Origin: Burkholderia contaminans
GTDB lineage: Bacteria; Pseudomonadota; Gammaproteobacteria; Burkholderiales; Burkholderiaceae
Reading direction: 5' to 3'
DNA: 64,000 bases
Assembly (NCBI RefSeq): GCF_029633825.1
Contig: NZ_CP090643.1
Location: 327,553 to 391,552 of the forward strand
Positions 61,730-64,000 of the stretch are shown here, in pieces. Both the position numbers and the translations under genes were made by a program. The notes beneath the pieces are model-generated. The model ran no database searches and had not been told where the DNA came from. It saw nothing but the letters and a program-made list of their open reading frames with translations. The first letter of the stretch is position 1. Every line of letters starts with the position of its first letter.

Positions 61730-62767
61730 ATGAATGCGGAAATGAATCAGAAAGTGACGTTCAAAGCGAAAGCTGACAATGCGGCGCCTAGCGGCTGGAT
61801 GGCTCGCTTGATGGAGGCAGGTTATAAGGTGTCGTATCGTGCAGGGAAGTTTGGAGACACCAAGTTCCTTGTGAAGTCTGGCGGCGCGTTCGTGAACTTC
61901 ACCACCAACTCAAAGAGAGCCCGCACAACGGTTCTCGAGCATGCGTCGGCCGAGCAACAGGATATCTTTGAAGCCATCGCCAAATCGGGCCTCGCCGTTG
62001 GTTCGGCCGACCCTTACGCGGAACAGGAGCGCTCGAATGATGATCCGCATGAGGGGACGCTGCCAAAACCTAAGGTAGTGATTCTCCCGGACGGCTACAA
62101 CGGACACACGATGAAGTTCTTCGTTGATCCGGTTCAAGTGAACGGGAATGTGGTCAAACTTCGTTGCGCCGAACCGGGCAAGGAGTACATGACTGCTTGG
62201 CGCGATCGCGCCGCTGTGCAGGCTGCAGTTGCCGCGCAAGGCGGTAGTGCGCCGGAAGTCGCCCGTCGCGATGACGTGTTCGCACTTAGGAACGCGCTTC
62301 GGGATGTTCTCCTGACTAGCAAGGCGCCGAACAAAGCTGCCGAGGCGGCGCAAGAGAAAGCATACGCGGTGTATCTGGCGAGCTTTACGCCGGAAGAAAA
62401 AGAGTACGTTGTTTCGGCTGCTCGCTTGTGGCAAAGGGAGAAAGGTGAGACTGGCTTTTTTCAGGATGTCGAGCTCGACTCATTCGAAGCTGTTGTTCGA
62501 AATCTCGGTCGCAGTCTTGTTCACGATTTTGTTACGACCGCTCAAGCAAAAGCAGTCTCGCGAGCCGTCACTACCCCGGATGTACCAAACGGCGTGGATT
62601 GGACGGTCAGTATCGAAATCGACGTCACGGCGGATTCGGCGGAGCAGGCGGCCAAGTTCGCGCTCGACGATCTTCGTGATGTAACTCTGGAAGAGATCAA
62701 CGTCAGCGTCACGAATCTCGAGAGCGGTCGAATCGAGGCCGTATCCGTTAAGAACGCTGCGAGTTAG
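61730..62767 (+). CDS. Unknown phage- or plasmid-type protein
   Basis: 345 aa from ATG 61730 (GGGAGA 8 bases upstream). The N-terminus (MNAEMNQKVTFKAKADNAAP) leads to WMARLMEAGYKVSYRAGKFG. The middle has a strand-rich segment, and the end reads VSIEIDVTADSAEQAAKFALD, then ITLEEINVSVTNLES-like repeats of small alpha/beta type. No family recognised. With the DUF2591 gene it forms a same-strand pair after the integrase. Confidence 0.6.
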   Translation: MNAEMNQKVTFKAKADNAAPSGWMARLMEAGYKVSYRAGKFGDTKFLVKSGGAFVNFTTNSKRARTTVLEHASAEQQDIFEAIAKSGLAVGSADPYAEQERSNDDPHEGTLPKPKVVILPDGYNGHTMKFFVDPVQVNGNVVKLRCAEPGKEYMTAWRDRAAVQAAVAAQGGSAPEVARRDDVFALRNALRDVLLTSKAPNKAAEAAQEKAYAVYLASFTPEEKEYVVSAARLWQREKGETGFFQDVELDSFEAVVRNLGRSLVHDFVTTAQAKAVSRAVTTPDVPNGVDWTVSIEIDVTADSAEQAAKFALDDLRDVTLEEINVSVTNLESGRIEAVSVKNAAS

Positions 62768-62926
62768 CCGTCGTCGTTCGGCGTGTGATCCATCAAGTTG
62801 TAACCCGCTCGCCGTGCACAACCCCATGCGTTGGGGTGCGCGCTGGCGGGCGGTTTTTGTTGGTACGTCAGACTTGCGAGATTTCGAAATTTCGCAGGAG
62901 TCGGGTGGGGAATTGTCCACGGAGAA

Positions 62927-62955
62927 GGACCTATCCGTCATTTTGTGGGCGGGGC
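62927..62955 (+). repeat. Probable left terminal inverted repeat of the IS256-family element
   Basis: Starts GGACCTATCCGTCATTTTGTG, 50 bases before the transposase start. The position and form fit IS256-family ends. The other end is outside the window, so the pairing cannot be checked. Confidence 0.4.
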
Positions 62956-62976
62956 ATATCATGAGGTGTAAAAGCC

Positions 62977-64000
62977 ATGGATATGCCGATGAAGAAGAAA
63001 AGACAAACCGTAGCGCGTCAGGCAGCGGCCCGCGGGCCGCTGCCTGAGTTGCCCAAGGAACTGCTGGACCAACTGGTCAAGGGGCCGATGACGCCGACCG
63101 AGGTCCAGGATCTGATGCTGGCGTTCAACAAAGCGATCATCGAACGCGCAATGGGCGCCGAGATGAATCTGCATTTGGGCTACCCGTCCGGCCAGTCCAA
63201 GCCTACCGGGCAAGCCAACGAGCGCAACGGCGCCAGCGGCAAGACGGTCATCACCGATCGTGGCCCGGTTCGGGTCGAAGTCCCCCGCGATCGCGACGGC
63301 AGCTTCGAGCCGATTCTGATTCCCAAGCACGAGCGCCGCTTCACCGGCTTCGACGAACGCATCATCGCGATGTACGCCCGCGGCATGAGTGTGCGCGAGA
63401 TTCAAGGGTTTCTGGCCGAGCACTACGGCACCGAAGTGTCGCCCGACTTCATCAGCTCGGTCACCGACGAGGTGATGGCCGAGGCGCTGAGCTGGCAGAA
63501 CCGCCCGCTCGAGCCAATGTACCCGGTGGTGTTCTTCGATGCGCTGCGGGTCAAGATCCGCGACGACGGCGTGGTCAGCAACAAGGCCGTCTATCTGGCC
63601 TTGGGCATCCAGGCCGACGGCCAGCGCGACGTGCTGGGCCTCTGGATCGAGCAGACCGAGGGCGCCAAGTTCTGGCTCAAGGTGTTCAACGAACTCAAGA
63701 CGCGCGGCTGCCAGGACATCCTGATCGCCGTGGTCGATGGCCTGAAGGGGCTGACCGAGGCCATCAGTGCAGCCTATCCGCGGACAACCGTTCAGACCTG
63801 CATCGTGCATCTGATCCGCAACAGCCTCGAGTACGCCAGCTACAAGGACCGTAAGGCGCTCGCCACAGCCCTGCGCCCGATCTACGCAGCCGCTAGCGAA
63901 GAGGCGGCAAGGCAGGCGTTACAGGACTTCGCCGACGGCCCGTGGGGCGAGAAATATCCGACCATCGTGCAATCGTGGCAGCGCGCCTGGGAGCACGTCA
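62977..64000 (+). CDS. IS256-family transposase (3' end beyond the window)
   Basis: The first 341 residues of a mutator-type transposase, open to the window end. The family features are GAEMNLHLGYPSGQSKP and NGASGKTVITDRGPVRVEVPRDR, then the catalytic Asp in PVVFFDALRVKIRDDG and the second Asp in IAVVDGLKGLTEAI. CIVHLIRNSLEYASYKDRK follows. It inserts its own element with 8-9 bp target duplications. Insertion lies about 160 bases downstream of the preceding phage-like gene. Confidence 0.93.
   Translation, partial: MDMPMKKKRQTVARQAAARGPLPELPKELLDQLVKGPMTPTEVQDLMLAFNKAIIERAMGAEMNLHLGYPSGQSKPTGQANERNGASGKTVITDRGPVRVEVPRDRDGSFEPILIPKHERRFTGFDERIIAMYARGMSVREIQGFLAEHYGTEVSPDFISSVTDEVMAEALSWQNRPLEPMYPVVFFDALRVKIRDDGVVSNKAVYLALGIQADGQRDVLGLWIEQTEGAKFWLKVFNELKTRGCQDILIAVVDGLKGLTEAISAAYPRTTVQTCIVHLIRNSLEYASYKDRKALATALRPIYAAASEEAARQALQDFADGPWGEKYPTIVQSWQRAWEHV

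Overview
The window reads as accessory DNA of a high-GC betaproteobacterium of the Burkholderia / Paraburkholderia / Caballeronia type. The evidence is the codon use together with imuA-imuB-dnaE2, a type VI secretion (T6SS) vgrG island, a KfrA-like protein paired with a tyrosine recombinase, and an IS256-family transposase. A plasmid, megaplasmid or secondary chromosome is likely, but this is inference: no replication origin, rRNA or tRNA was seen.

Layout. 1-5.8 kb: tail of an RND adaptor, a heavy-metal-type RND pump, a DUF2127 membrane protein, an MFS transporter and a PAP2 phosphatase. 6.4-11.2 kb: an unusual NRAMP-family transporter with two tiny leader ORFs, then the dmeR-dmeF metal-efflux operon behind a TATA-C5-TATA operator, and a DUF1289 gene. 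11.5-16.0 kb: a complete broad-spectrum mercury operon (merR / merTPCABE, with merC frameshifted) between 38-bp Tn3-type inverted repeats but with no transposase. It abuts a cut-off MFS-like tail on one side and a broken His-rich transporter on the other.

16.6-23.2 kb: the most unusual part of the window. More than 20 very short genes, all on the + strand, are packed head to tail. Nearly every junction is a stop codon, then a conserved CGGAAAA-like heptamer, then the next start codon. Most products match no family I recognise. They include a small P-loop NTPase, several 1-2 TM peptides and one secreted protein. Two cassettes recur as decayed copies at the right end, so the array appears to grow by duplication.

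23.2-29.5 kb: the SOS mutasome imuA-imuB-dnaE2 with a perfect LexA box, and a SRAP-family gene. 30-45 kb: lower-GC accessory DNA with many unrecognised genes. These include a 679-aa protein, a DUF4297/Cap4-like nuclease candidate with a winged-helix-like neighbour, a run of small overlapping ORFs, an OafA-type acyltransferase with an SGNH domain, a lipoprotein and a six-repeat zinc-ribbon protein. 45.4-57.1 kb: a T6SS effector island with an orphan tssF, vgrG, a DUF2169 adaptor, a PAAR-like/Ntox15 (Tde-type DNase) effector, its GAD-like/DUF1851 immunity protein, a truncated second immunity gene, a lipoprotein, a papain-like cysteine peptidase and an unknown partner. 57.3-64 kb: an unknown gene, KfrA-like, tyrosine recombinase, two phage-like genes (the first frameshifted) and an IS256-family transposase running off the end.

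Themes: metal efflux and detoxification on the left, DNA damage tolerance in the middle, interbacterial competition on the right, with mobile-element boundaries and gene decay throughout. Three separate single-base deletions break otherwise intact frames (merC, the His-rich transporter, the DUF2591 gene). They may be real decay or sequence error.
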